64,000 nt of DNA from Streptomyces sp. NBC_01428 (GCF_036231965.1 NZ_CP109499.1:3720001-3784000), one strand, 5' to 3'; shown: positions 24,292 through 33,316, counted from the first letter of the stretch. Numbers and translations are program-made. The notes: a model not told the origin generated them from the sequence alone.

Positions 24292-25446
24292 TCAGGCCTG
24301 ATCCCCGACAGAACCGCTGGTCGAGGCGGTCTGCCGGAACAGCCATTCGGACTTGAGTTCTGCATATCCGGGCTTGATCACGTCATTGATCATGGCAAGT
24401 CGTTCATCGAAAGGAATGAATGCTGACTTCATAGCATTGACCGAGAACCACTGCATGTCTTCGAGCGAATAACCGAACGCTTCGACAAGGTGCTCGAATT
24501 CCCGGCTCATGCTCGTCCCGGACATCAGCCTGTTGTCCGTATTGACCGTGGCCCGGAAATGCAGCCGCCGCAGCAGCCCGATCGGGTGCTCGGCGTACGA
24601 GTCGGCGGCGCCGGTCTGGAGGTTGGAGCTCGGGCACAGCTCCAGCGGGATGCGCTTGTCCCGGACGTAGGAGGCGAGCCGCCCGAGCTCGACCGAACCG
24701 TCCTCGCGCACCGTGATGTCGTCGATGATGCGGACGCCGTGGCCGAGCCGGTCGGCGCCGCACCACTGGAGGGCCTGCCAGATGGACGGCAGTCCGAACG
24801 CCTCACCGGCGTGGATCGTGAAGTGGTTGTTCTCGCGCTTGAGGTACTCGAAGGCGTCGAGGTGCCGGGTGGGCGGGAACCCGGCCTCGGCACCCGCGAT
24901 GTCGAAGCCGACGACGCCCAGATCGCGGTAGCGGTTGGCGAGTTCGGCGATCTCCAGGGCGCGGGCCGCGTGCCGCATCGCGGTGAGCAGCGCGCCGACC
25001 CGGATGCGGTGGCCGTTCTCCCGGGCCAGCCGCTCCCCCTCCCGGAAACCCTCGTTGACCGCCTCGACGACCTCTTCGAGGCTGAGCCCGCCCTCCAGGT
25101 GCTGCTCGGGCGCGTACCGCACCTCGGCGTAGACGACACCGTCCTCGGCGAGATCCTCGGCGCACTCGCGGGCCACCCGGACCAGTGCCTCGCGGGTCTG
25201 CATGACGGCGCAGGTGTGGGCGAAGGTCTCCAGGTACCGCTCCAGCGAACCGGAGTCGGCGGCCTCGCGGAACCAGAGGCCGAGCTTGTCGGCATCGGTC
25301 TCGGGGAGGTTCGAGTAGCCCGATTCCCGGGCGAGTTCGACGATCGTCCCGGGGCGCAGGCCCCCGTCGAGATGATCGTGCAGCAGGACCTTGGGCGCCC
25401 GGCGGATCTGTTCCGAGCTCGGGGTGTTCCGGATCTGGCTCGTCAT
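24292..25446 (-). CDS. add: Adenosine deaminase
   Basis: A 384-residue adenosine deaminase converting (deoxy)adenosine to (deoxy)inosine, the substrate of the purine phosphorylase in the same regulon. Zinc and catalytic residues are visible: His23/His25 (HDHLDGG), His212 and Glu215 (IHAGEA), His236 (GHGVR) and Asp304 in VNTDNR. The second Asp of the mammalian NTDD motif is Asn, a common bacterial form. ATG 25446 lies 6 nt after a -10-like TACAGT, so the mRNA may be leaderless. The CTACGCGCGTAG operator is 17 bp upstream of the start. Confidence 0.95.
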   Translation of the reverse strand: MTSQIRNTPSSEQIRRAPKVLLHDHLDGGLRPGTIVELARESGYSNLPETDADKLGLWFREAADSGSLERYLETFAHTCAVMQTREALVRVARECAEDLAEDGVVYAEVRYAPEQHLEGGLSLEEVVEAVNEGFREGERLARENGHRIRVGALLTAMRHAARALEIAELANRYRDLGVVGFDIAGAEAGFPPTRHLDAFEYLKRENNHFTIHAGEAFGLPSIWQALQWCGADRLGHGVRIIDDITVREDGSVELGRLASYVRDKRIPLELCPSSNLQTGAADSYAEHPIGLLRRLHFRATVNTDNRLMSGTSMSREFEHLVEAFGYSLEDMQWFSVNAMKSAFIPFDERLAMINDVIKPGYAELKSEWLFRQTASTSGSVGDQA

Positions 25447-25462
25447 TTTCGCACTGTAGCCC

Positions 25463-25474
25463 CTACGCGCGTAG
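25463..25474. promoter_or_regulatory. Nucleoside regulon operator CTACGCGCGTAG (add)
   Basis: A perfect palindrome 4 bp upstream of the -10-like TACAGT of the leftward adenosine deaminase gene. Same sequence as before the phosphorylase and deoC. Confidence 0.75.
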
Positions 25475-25559
25475 AACTCCTGGTGCACAGATCCGTCGAT
25501 ACGTAACGGTGACCGTGCGGACGGGTGGCGTACACCGATGCTTCTGACACTGTTCTGTC

Positions 25560-26321
25560 ATGGCACAGCAAGCGACGCCGGTTCGGATGGCCCGGCTGGG
25601 GAGGGCGCCCGGCCCGGAGCCGACGGCGGTCAGCGGGGTTGTTCTGCTGCTGCCGGGCGGCGAGCAGACCTCGGCCCGCAGACCCTCCCCCATGATGGCG
25701 GCCGCCTCCGTTCGCGCGCTGGGCCGCAGGCTGACCCGCGCCGGGCGGACGGAAGGCCTGGTCACGCACGTGGTGCACTACCGGGTCCGCGGCTGGAACG
25801 GCAGCGAGGCCCACCTCGCGGGCGACGCGTCCTGGGCCACGGACGAGGTCGTACGCCGCTACGGGGACGTCCCCGTGTGCCTGGCCGGCATCGACATGGG
25901 TGCCCGGGCCGCTCTGCGCGCGGGCGGCCACACCGCCGTCAACTCCGTGCTGGCGCTGGCCCCCTGGCTGCCGGAGGAGGATGTCGCGGCACCACCCGAA
26001 CCGGTGAAACAGCTGGCCGGGCGACGGGTACTGATCGTGCACGGCACCAACGACGAGCGCACCGACCCGGAGTTGTCCTTCCGGCTCGCGGCACGCGCGA
26101 AGAAGGCCAACCGCGACATCTGCCGCTTCGAGGTCCACTCCGACGGCCACGCGCTGCACCAGCACCGGCACGAAGTCCTCTCCCTGGCCGAGGACTTCGT
26201 GCTGGGGTCGCTGTTCGGCCACTCCTTCTCCCGGCCCGTCGAGGACGCGTTCGCCGCGCCGCCGCCGCTGGGCCTGCGGATGCCGCTCGCGGCGGGCTTC
26301 GGACAGTCGCTGCGCCGCTAG
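25560..26321 (+). CDS. Alpha/beta-hydrolase fold protein with Asp at the nucleophile elbow
   Basis: A 253-residue alpha/beta hydrolase. VVLLLPGG gives the oxyanion loop. The nucleophile elbow reads GIDMGA, with Asp where esterases have Ser and dienelactone hydrolases Cys. HGTNDERTD provides the acid turn and SDGHALHQH the catalytic His. An Asp elbow is found in epoxide hydrolases and haloalkane dehalogenases, but overall spacing looks more like dienelactone hydrolase. It may hydrolyse a different bond or be inactive. It is divergent from add, with no shared operator in its promoter direction. Substrate unknown. Confidence 0.75.
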   Translation: MAQQATPVRMARLGRAPGPEPTAVSGVVLLLPGGEQTSARRPSPMMAAASVRALGRRLTRAGRTEGLVTHVVHYRVRGWNGSEAHLAGDASWATDEVVRRYGDVPVCLAGIDMGARAALRAGGHTAVNSVLALAPWLPEEDVAAPPEPVKQLAGRRVLIVHGTNDERTDPELSFRLAARAKKANRDICRFEVHSDGHALHQHRHEVLSLAEDFVLGSLFGHSFSRPVEDAFAAPPPLGLRMPLAAGFGQSLRR

Positions 26322-26327
26322 GGCGGG

Positions 26328-27290
26328 TCAGTCGGGCAGCAGGCGGCCCCTGCGGGACAGCAGGAACTTCTTGAAGGCGGCCACCGGCGGGGTGTCCGGG
26401 TGCCCGTCGAGCCAGGCCACACCGATCTCGCGGACGGCCCGCGGCGCGGTGACCGTCAGTTCGACAACTCCCGGGCGGGCGACGGCCGGTGGCGGCAGCA
26501 GGGCGACACCGAGGCCGGCGGCGACGAGGCCGCGGAGGGTCTCCGCCTCCTCCCCCTCGAAGGCGATGCGCGGCCGGAACCCGGCCTCCTGGCACAGGTC
26601 GTCGGTGATCCGGCGCATCCCGTAGCCGGGTTCCAGGGTCACGAAGCTCTCGTCGGCCGCCTCGGCGAGGCGCACGCGCCTGCGGCCGGCCAGCGGATGA
26701 TCGGCCGGCACGACGAGCCGGAGCTTCTGCTCGTCGAGACGGCGGCCCACCAGGTCCGGCGCGTCCGGCACCGGCGAGGTGAGACACAGGTCCAGTTCGC
26801 CGGAGCGCAGCCGCTCCAGCATGGCCTCCCCGTAGTTCTGCACGAGACTGAAGCGCACCCGCGGATGGTCGGCGCGGAAGGCCCGGATCAGGCCGGGCAC
26901 CGTCTCGGAGCCCATGGTGTGCAGGAAGCCGAAGGCGACCTTGCCGGTGGCCGGGTCGGCGTCGGCGCGGACCTCGTCGGCGGCGCGCTCGATCTCCGCG
27001 AGGGCGCGCTCCACCGAGGACAGGAACGTGCGGCCCGCGGGGGTCAGCGACAGGGTTCGGCCGCGGCGGGCGAACAGGTCGACGCCCAGGTCCTGTTCGA
27101 GCCGGACCAGCGACCGGGAGAGCGTGGACTGGGGGACCTGCATCTCCTGCGCGGCGCGGGTGACGTGCTCGGTGCGCGCGACACCCGCGAAGTGCGCGAG
27201 CCGCGGAGCGAGCACGGCGGCCATGTTCCCGATGTCTTCTGTGTCACTGAACGGTGACAGGTGAGCCTCTGACCTCTGCTGATGCGCCAT
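26328..27290 (-). CDS. LysR family transcriptional regulator
   Basis: A 320-residue LysR regulator. HTH at about residues 25-60 (HFAGVARTEHVTRAAQEMQVPQS then TLSRSLVRLEQDLGVDLF). The periplasmic-binding-like effector domain spans 95-320. It is divergent from an MFS transporter gene, the standard layout for a LysR protein controlling an exporter. ATG 27290 gives a leader of about 22 residues before the HTH; a later Met (MAAVLAPRLAHF) is also possible. Inducer unknown. Confidence 0.9.
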   Translation of the reverse strand: MAHQQRSEAHLSPFSDTEDIGNMAAVLAPRLAHFAGVARTEHVTRAAQEMQVPQSTLSRSLVRLEQDLGVDLFARRGRTLSLTPAGRTFLSSVERALAEIERAADEVRADADPATGKVAFGFLHTMGSETVPGLIRAFRADHPRVRFSLVQNYGEAMLERLRSGELDLCLTSPVPDAPDLVGRRLDEQKLRLVVPADHPLAGRRRVRLAEAADESFVTLEPGYGMRRITDDLCQEAGFRPRIAFEGEEAETLRGLVAAGLGVALLPPPAVARPGVVELTVTAPRAVREIGVAWLDGHPDTPPVAAFKKFLLSRRGRLLPD

Positions 27291-27352
27291 GGGAACGATT
27301 ATGGCGATTCCATGCATTGGACGGATGAACGCCGGGTCCTTACGTTCGAGGC

Positions 27353-28639
27353 ATGCCTTCCGCCAGTACCGGGGCGTCCACCGCGGTGGCCGCCACCTCG
27401 TCAGTCCCCGACACCGACACCACCGATTCCCGTATGGCCCCGGGCGGGCCCGGCTACCGCCGGATGAGCTTCGCGCTCTTCCTCGCGGGCGTCGCGACCT
27501 TCGCGCTCCTCTACTCCACGCAGGCCCTCCTCCCGCTCGTCTCCGCGGACTTCGCGGTGAGCGCGAGCGAGGCGAGCTGGACGGTGTCGGCGGCGACCGG
27601 CGGACTGGCCCTGTTCGTCCTCCCGATGAGCGCCCTGTCGGAGCGCTTCGGACGCCGTACGGTGATGACGGCCTCCCTGGCGGTGGCGGTGGCCGTCGGT
27701 CTTCTCGTGCCCTTCGCGCCGTCGATCGGCGCGCTGGTGGCCCTGCGGGCGGTACAGGGCGCGGCCCTCGCGGGCCTCCCGGCCTCGGCGACCGCGTATC
27801 TGGCGGAGGAGGTCCGCCCCAAGGCGCTGATCACCGCGATCGGCCTGTTCGTCGCGGGCAACAGCGTCGGCGGGATGAGCGGCCGGGTGATCACCGGCTG
27901 GGTCGCCCAGGAGTGGGGCTGGCGGGTGGCCGTCGGTGTGATCGGGCTGATCGCCGTGGCCTGCGCGGTCGCCTTCCGGATGCTGCTGCCCGCACCCCGG
28001 CACTTCGCGCAGGGCTCGCTGCGGCCCCGGGTGCTGGCCCGCACGGTGCGCGACCACCTCGCGAACCCGCTGCTGCGCCGGCTGTACGCGATCGGCGCGC
28101 TGTTCATGATGGTGTTCGGCGGGGTCTACACGGTCATCGGCTACCGCCTGACGGAGGCGCCCTTCTCGCTCCCCCAGGGCATCGTCGGTTCGATCTTCCT
28201 GGTGTACCTGGTCGGCACGGTGTCCGCGTCGACGGCGGGCCGGCTGGTCGGCCGGGTCGGCCGGCGCGGCTCCCTGTACCTGGCGGGCGGCACCACGACG
28301 GCCGGGCTGCTGCTCTCCCTCGGGGACTCGCTGGTCCTGGTCCTGCTGGGCCTCGTACTGATCACGGCGGGCTTCTTCGCGGGCCACGCGGTCGCGTCCT
28401 CGTCGGTGAGCCACACCGCGCAGCACGGCCGGGCGCAGGCGTCGGCTCTCTACCAGTCCGCGTACTACATCGGCTCCAGCGCGGGCAGCACGCTCGGCGC
28501 GGTCGCCTTCCACGCCGGCGGCTGGGCGGGCACGGTGGTCATGGGGCTCCTCGCGGTGCTCGGCGTCGTCTCGATCACCCTGGCCGGCTCGCACGCGGCA
28601 CGCGCCGCGGCCCGCAGGACGCCCGCGCTCGCCCACTGA
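27353..28639 (+). CDS. MFS transporter
   Basis: A 428-residue major facilitator with about 12 helices. After a 35-residue Ser/Thr-rich leader, the first half carries the loop 2-3 motif LSERFGRRTVMT (A-motif type) and the drug-efflux-like LPASATAYLAEE. The second half contains GRLVGRVGRRGSLYL. It resembles the YnfM/arabinose-efflux-permease branch. It is divergent from the LysR gene 62 bp away. Substrate cannot be read from sequence; export of a small toxic compound is likely. Confidence 0.88.
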   Translation: MPSASTGASTAVAATSSVPDTDTTDSRMAPGGPGYRRMSFALFLAGVATFALLYSTQALLPLVSADFAVSASEASWTVSAATGGLALFVLPMSALSERFGRRTVMTASLAVAVAVGLLVPFAPSIGALVALRAVQGAALAGLPASATAYLAEEVRPKALITAIGLFVAGNSVGGMSGRVITGWVAQEWGWRVAVGVIGLIAVACAVAFRMLLPAPRHFAQGSLRPRVLARTVRDHLANPLLRRLYAIGALFMMVFGGVYTVIGYRLTEAPFSLPQGIVGSIFLVYLVGTVSASTAGRLVGRVGRRGSLYLAGGTTTAGLLLSLGDSLVLVLLGLVLITAGFFAGHAVASSSVSHTAQHGRAQASALYQSAYYIGSSAGSTLGAVAFHAGGWAGTVVMGLLAVLGVVSITLAGSHAARAAARRTPALAH

Positions 28640-28847
28640 GAGGGCGCCGCGCGCGGGCTCGCGCGCGACGAGACCCTGCCGCGCGCCGTTCCGCGCCCGC
28701 GCAGGCACGGAATCGGTCTCCCGCACCACCCCTTCGACCTGCGGGTTTTCCCGCTCCGCACGCCATTGTCAGTGGGCTGCGGTAGCTTCCGAAGTGCCGG
28801 CGCAATGACGCGCGGGACGGAGAACAGGCCACAGGGGTGGGTTGGCT

Positions 28848-29921
28848 ATGAGCGAGGGCACGGCGACGACGGCAGACCTGGACGTCCGGCTGGAGAAGCA
28901 CCGGGTCGAGCTGACCGGGTACTGCTACCGGATGCTCGGCTCCTCCTTCGAGGCCGAGGACGCGGTGCAGGACACGATGGTCCGCGCCTGGCGCAGCTAC
29001 GACAAGTTCGAGGGCCGCTCCTCGATGCGGTCCTGGCTGTACCGCATCGCGACGAACGTCTGCCTGGACATGCTCAACGCGGGCAACCGCAGGGCCCGCC
29101 CGATGGACCTCACGGGCCCCTCACCGCTCGCCCAGGCGGCCCTCACCCCCCGCGCGGACAACACCTGGCTGGAGCCGATGCCCGACGCCCGTGTGCTGCC
29201 CACCACCGGTGACCCGGCGGAGGCCGCGGTCGCCAAGGAGTCGGTGCGCCTCGCCTTCATGGCGGCCCTCCAGCAGCTCCCGCCCAAGCAGCGCGCGGTG
29301 CTCATCCTGCGCGAGGTCCTCGCGTGGCGGGCGAGCGAGGTCGCCGAGCTGCTCGGCACGACGGTCGCGTCGGTCAACAGCGCGCTCCAGCGGGCCCGCG
29401 CCACCCTCGCCGAGAGCGAGGGGGAGGGCGCGGACGCCGCCACCTCGGACCCGCTCGACGAGGAGCAGCAGAAGCTCCTGGAGCGCTATGTGGCGGCGTT
29501 CGAGGGCTATGACATGACGGCGTTGACGGCGCTCCTCCACGAGGACGCGATCATGACGATGCCGCCGTTCGACCTGTGGCTGCGCGGCACGTCGGACATC
29601 ACCGGTTTCATGACGACGCTGGGTGCCGCCTGCGCGAACTCGCGGCTGATCCCGGTCGAGGTGAACGGCCTGCCGGGCTTCGCGCACTACAAGCCGGACG
29701 AGGAAGCCGGGGGCTACGTGCCCTGGGCGGTCCAGGCGCTGGAGATCTCAAAGGGCCGCATCACCGGGTTCCACTGCTTCCTCGACACCGCGCGCTGGTT
29801 CCCGTTGTTCGGGCTCCCGCCGCACCTGGACGGTCCCGAGGAGGTCGCGGCACTCGCGGCCTCCGGGGTCCGGGGCGGCACCGGTGGAGGTGTCGAAGCG
29901 GAGGCCGACGAGGTCGAGTAG
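28848..29921 (+). CDS. ECF sigma factor with C-terminal SnoaL-like domain
   Basis: A 357-residue ECF sigma factor of the type with an added NTF2/SnoaL domain (TIGR02960/SigG-like). Region 2: LTGYCYRMLGSSFEAEDAVQD and MRSWLYRIATNVCLDML. Region 4: LPPKQRAVLILREVLAWRASEVAELL with TVASVNSALQRAR. The C-terminal part from about residue 205 (LLERYVAAFEGYDMTALTALLHEDA) is SnoaL-like and in related ECFs replaces an anti-sigma factor by regulating the protein in cis. ATG 28848, 7 nt after GGGGTGG. Its last 174 nt overlap the convergent STAS gene. Confidence 0.9.
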   Translation: MSEGTATTADLDVRLEKHRVELTGYCYRMLGSSFEAEDAVQDTMVRAWRSYDKFEGRSSMRSWLYRIATNVCLDMLNAGNRRARPMDLTGPSPLAQAALTPRADNTWLEPMPDARVLPTTGDPAEAAVAKESVRLAFMAALQQLPPKQRAVLILREVLAWRASEVAELLGTTVASVNSALQRARATLAESEGEGADAATSDPLDEEQQKLLERYVAAFEGYDMTALTALLHEDAIMTMPPFDLWLRGTSDITGFMTTLGAACANSRLIPVEVNGLPGFAHYKPDEEAGGYVPWAVQALEISKGRITGFHCFLDTARWFPLFGLPPHLDGPEEVAALAASGVRGGTGGGVEAEADEVE

Positions 29922-30200
29922 GGCGCGCAGCGCGGGGTCGGGGTCCTTCAGCCGTATCCGGCCCCCGGCCCGCCGGGCCGTGAGCTCCAGCCGGGCCAGC
30001 GCGTCGACGGCGGCGAGTCCGGGCGGTCCGAGGCCCGCGACATCGCAGACCACGACGCCTCCCCCGGTCGCTTCCAGGCGGGCGCGGACGTCGGCGCAGA
30101 GCCGGGGCACCTCGTCGCGGGTGACGAGTCCTGGCAGCACGAGTACGGCGGGTGTCGCGGAATCCACAGTCAGTAGACCGTCCGGGGGCTCGGAACTCAT
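29748..30200 (-). CDS. STAS domain protein (anti-sigma antagonist-like)
   Basis: A 150-residue frame. Residues 8-93 form a STAS domain: a beta strand AVLVLPG, an HTH-like helix, then VVVCDVAGLGPPGLAAVDALARL, where the usual phosphorylatable Ser/Thr of DLSxxxxxDSSG is missing (GPPGLAAV). The C-terminal 57 residues are antisense to the end of the sigma factor gene and low-complexity, so the functional protein may end near residue 95. ATG 30200. Convergent overlap with the sigma gene suggests linked control (inference). Confidence 0.7.
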   Translation of the reverse strand: MSSEPPDGLLTVDSATPAVLVLPGLVTRDEVPRLCADVRARLEATGGGVVVCDVAGLGPPGLAAVDALARLELTARRAGGRIRLKDPDPALRALLDLVGLRFDTSTGAAPDPGGRECRDLLGTVQVRREPEQREPARGVEEAVEPGDAAL

Positions 30201-30368
30201 CGCGGGCGCGGCGGCACGTCCCGGCAGCCCCGCGGCGGGCGTGCTGCGCTGCGCCCCGCACAGATCACCTTGACCTGCGCCCAGCCTTCCCCGTTGGGTT
30301 GGGTGTATGTCCCACGAACCGGCGCCTCCCGCGATACCCGACGGCCTCCTCCACACGAAGGAGGCGCC

Positions 30369-31289
30369 GTGCAAGGGGTGTTGACGGGCTTCGCCGTGAT
30401 CGCCGTGGTCATCGGCGTCGGGTACGTGATCGGGCGGCGCGGCTACCTCGGGGACAACGGGCGGGAGGTGCTGACGAAGCTCGCCTTCCATGTGGCGTCG
30501 CCCGCGCTGCTGTTCACGACGCTCGCGCAGGCCGACCTGTCGGTCGTCTTCTCCGGCCGGCTGCTGGTGACGGCGATGAGCACGGCCGTGGCGGCCGGGG
30601 TGTTCGTCGCGGTGGGGGTCGTACGTCACTGGGGTCTCGGCCGGACGACGATCGGCGCGCTCTGTTCCAGCTACGTCAACTCCGGGAACCTCGGTATCCC
30701 GATCGCCGTGTACGTGCTGGGCGACGCCTCACTGGTGGCGCCCGTGCTGCTGTTCCAGCAGATCATGGTGACGCCGATCGCCCTGACCGTGCTCGACCTG
30801 TCCGGAGAGGGCGACAAGGGGCCGGTGTGGCGGCGGCTGATCACCCCGCTGCGCAACCCCATCGCGGTCGGCTCGCTGAGCGGTGTCGTGGTGTCGGCGA
30901 CGGGTCTGCGGGTGCCCGGGCCGGTCCTGGATCCGTTGCAGCTGATCGGCGGGATGTCGGTGCCGGCCGTGCTGCTGGCCTTCGGGATCTCGCTGTGCGG
31001 CAGCAGTCTGCCGGGCCGTGGCGCCGACCGGGCCCCGGTGCTCCTGTCGGTGGCCCTGAAGGCGGTGGGCCAGCCGCTGGCCGCCTGGGCGCTGGCCGTC
31101 ACCGTGTTCGGCCTGCACGGCGCCCCGCTGCTGGACGTCGTGGTCACCTCGGCCCTCCCCGCCGCCCAGAACCTCTTCACGTACGCCTCCCGCTACCGGG
31201 TCGGCGAGACCCTGGCCCGCGAGTCGGTCCTGCTCTCGACGGTCGCGGCGGTGCCGGTGCTCGTGCTGGTGGCGGCGCTGCTGGGGTGA
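30369..31289 (+). CDS. AEC family transporter
   Basis: A 306-residue auxin-efflux-carrier family protein with about ten helices: first helix at residues 3-20, and the split motif NSGNLGIPIAVYVLG in the middle, typical for the family, with VTSALPAAQNLFTYASRY near the end as the second broken-helix motif. Such proteins export organic acids or small metabolites. Start GTG 30369 with AAGGAGG 5 nt upstream; earlier in-frame codons are not preceded by a ribosome binding site. Confidence 0.88.
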   Translation: MQGVLTGFAVIAVVIGVGYVIGRRGYLGDNGREVLTKLAFHVASPALLFTTLAQADLSVVFSGRLLVTAMSTAVAAGVFVAVGVVRHWGLGRTTIGALCSSYVNSGNLGIPIAVYVLGDASLVAPVLLFQQIMVTPIALTVLDLSGEGDKGPVWRRLITPLRNPIAVGSLSGVVVSATGLRVPGPVLDPLQLIGGMSVPAVLLAFGISLCGSSLPGRGADRAPVLLSVALKAVGQPLAAWALAVTVFGLHGAPLLDVVVTSALPAAQNLFTYASRYRVGETLARESVLLSTVAAVPVLVLVAALLG

Positions 31290-31323
31290 GACGGGGTGCC
31301 CGCCGGGTGCCCGCGCAGTCCGC

Positions 31324-31908
31324 TCAGCTCTCGGGGAACTCGCTGGTCTCGATGACGAGGTCGAACGGCGTGGGGAGCTTGATGGGTTCGCCGAACTTGA
31401 CGGTACTGAGGGGCCGGTAGACCTCGCCCTTCGGGTCTCCGAAAAGCGTCACGGCGGCGCCTTCGGGTGCCCACGGATCGACCAGGAGGTAGAGCGGAAT
31501 ACCCGCGGCGGCGTAGGCGGCCGGCTTGCTGACGCGATCGTGACGGGCGTTGGACTTCGAGGTGATCTCCACGACCAGTTCTGCCATCGCCGCCGGAATG
31601 TGGGTGTCCGTGTCGGCGCACATCGGGACCGGCGCCACCACGATGTCCGGGATGAGCATGCCGAGGCGGGACGGCACGGCGATGGCCAGGGTCTGGAAGA
31701 CCTCCCAGTCCTCGGGGATCACCGAGTAGAGGCGACGGTGGATACGAGCCGCAATCACGTTGTGTCGTGCGGCGGGAGCAGGTGACACGGTGATGATCCC
31801 CTCGATGATCTCCACCTTGCTGCCCTCGGGCCATTCCATCTCCTCCCAGAACCGGACGAGGTCGTCCCAGCTCTGGTCGGGGTCCTGGCTCACGGTGAGT
31901 GCCCTCAT
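31324..31908 (-). CDS. Uma2 family (DUF820) endonuclease-fold protein
   Basis: A 194-residue protein of the Uma2/DUF820 family, a PD-(D/E)XK nuclease fold: VEIIEGIITVSPAPAARHN near the start, IPDIVVAP and LVVEITSKSNARHD (E-x-S/K catalytic segment), then KPAAYAAAGIPLYLLVDP. Streptomyces carry many copies; their role is unknown. ATG 31908. A terminator separates it from the deo operon end. No transposase or defence genes are nearby. Confidence 0.88.
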   Translation of the reverse strand: MRALTVSQDPDQSWDDLVRFWEEMEWPEGSKVEIIEGIITVSPAPAARHNVIAARIHRRLYSVIPEDWEVFQTLAIAVPSRLGMLIPDIVVAPVPMCADTDTHIPAAMAELVVEITSKSNARHDRVSKPAAYAAAGIPLYLLVDPWAPEGAAVTLFGDPKGEVYRPLSTVKFGEPIKLPTPFDLVIETSEFPES

Positions 31909-31946
31909 GGCGGTCTCCTTCGGTGCGTCACCGACTACAGCATGCC

Positions 31947-31980
31947 GAACGGGACCGGTGGAGGTCCACCGATCCCGTTC
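31947..31980 (-). terminator. Terminator of nucleoside operon
   Basis: GAACGGGACCGGTGGA pairs with TCCACCGATCCCGTTC (one mismatch) just after the deoA stop. Confidence 0.75.
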
Positions 31981-32002
31981 ACCCGAAAGAGGAAACCGCA
32001 GG

Positions 32003-33295
32003 TCAGGCGATACGTTCCAGCACGACCGGGGACGCCTTGAAGTCCGTGCCCGCCGCGGCGATGTCGTACGAGCCCTCGGTCGCCTGGAGCGCGTAGTCGA
32101 AGCGGTCCGGGGTGTCCGTGTGGAGGGTGAAGAGGGGCTGGCCCGCGGTCACCGTGTCACCGGGCTTGGCGTGCAGCTCGACGCCGGCACCGGCCTGCAC
32201 CGGGTCCTCCTTGCGGGCGCGTCCGGCACCGAGGCGCCAGGCGGCGATGCCGATGTCGTACGCGTCGAGGCGGGTCAGGACACCGGAGGCCGGGGCCGTC
32301 ACGACGTGCTGCTCGCGGGCGACGGGCAGCGCGGCGTCCGGGTCACCGCCCTGCGCGGCGATCATGCGGCGCCACACGTCCATCGCGGAGCCGTCGGCGA
32401 GCGCCTTCGCCGGGTCGGCGTCCTTCACGCCGGCCGCGTCGAGCATCTCGCGCGCCAGGGCGATGGTGAGCTCGACGACGTCGGCGGGCCCGCCGCCGGC
32501 GAGCACCTCGACCGACTCGCGGACCTCCAGCGCGTTGCCGGCAGTGAGGCCGAGCGGCGTGGACATGTCGGTGAGCAGCGCGACCGTCTTCACGCCGTGG
32601 TCGGTACCGAGGCCGACCATCGTGGAGGCGAGTTCGCGGGCGTCCTCGATGGTCTTCATGAAGGCGCCAGAGCCGACCTTCACGTCGAGGACCAGCGAGC
32701 CGGTGCCCTCGGCGATCTTCTTGGACATGATCGAGGACGCGATCAGCGGGATCGCCTCGACGGTGCCGGTGACGTCGCGCAGCGCGTAGAGCTTCTTGTC
32801 GGCCGGGGCGAGCCCGTCACCGGCGGCGCAGATGACCGCGCCGGTGGTGTCGAGGACGTGCAGCATCTCCTCGTTGGAGAGCAGGGCGCGCCAGCCCGGG
32901 ATCGCCTCCAGCTTGTCCAGGGTGCCGCCGGTGTGGCCGAGGCCGCGCCCGGACAGCTGCGGCACGGCCGCGCCGCACGCGGCGACGAGCGGGGCCAGCG
33001 GGAGGGTGATCTTGTCGCCGACGCCGCCCGTGGAGTGCTTGTCGGCGGTCGGGCGGGACAGGGACGAGAAGTCCATGCGCTCGCCCGACGCGATCATCGC
33101 GGCCGTCCAGCGGGCGATCTCACGGCGGTTCATGCCGTTGAGCAGGATCGCCATGTTGAGGGCGGCCATCTGATAGTCGGCGACCTCGCCGCGGGTGTAC
33201 GCGTCGATGACCCAGTCGATCTGCGTATCACTGAGTTCGGCACGGTCGCGCTTGGTGCGGATGACGGAGACGGCGTCCATGGACATGGCGGACAT
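32003..33295 (-). CDS. deoA: Thymidine phosphorylase
   Basis: A 430-residue pyrimidine-nucleoside phosphorylase converting thymidine/deoxyuridine (and probably uridine) to base and (deoxy)ribose-1-phosphate. The phosphate-binding KHSTGG is at residues 86-91, followed by SGRGLGHTGGTLDKLEAIPG, the family signature, and VGSGAFMK. Full length. ATG 33295 with GGAAGGA upstream; two further in-frame ATGs follow closely. It is the last gene of the ABC-cdd-deoA operon. A hairpin lies in the 71-bp gap after cdd. Confidence 0.95.
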   Translation of the reverse strand: MSAMSMDAVSVIRTKRDRAELSDTQIDWVIDAYTRGEVADYQMAALNMAILLNGMNRREIARWTAAMIASGERMDFSSLSRPTADKHSTGGVGDKITLPLAPLVAACGAAVPQLSGRGLGHTGGTLDKLEAIPGWRALLSNEEMLHVLDTTGAVICAAGDGLAPADKKLYALRDVTGTVEAIPLIASSIMSKKIAEGTGSLVLDVKVGSGAFMKTIEDARELASTMVGLGTDHGVKTVALLTDMSTPLGLTAGNALEVRESVEVLAGGGPADVVELTIALAREMLDAAGVKDADPAKALADGSAMDVWRRMIAAQGGDPDAALPVAREQHVVTAPASGVLTRLDAYDIGIAAWRLGAGRARKEDPVQAGAGVELHAKPGDTVTAGQPLFTLHTDTPDRFDYALQATEGSYDIAAAGTDFKASPVVLERIA

Positions 33296-33316
33296 GGCTT
33301 TCCTTCCGGAAGATGA

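Noticed and set aside
27353..30369. MFS, sigma and AEC genes as a biosynthetic cluster.
   Set aside because: No biosynthetic enzymes; each gene has its own promoter arrangement.
31324..31908. The Uma2 nuclease-fold gene as a sign of a mobile element or defence island.
   Set aside because: Neighbours are core metabolic genes with no transposase, integrase or repeats; Uma2 genes are scattered in Streptomyces chromosomes.
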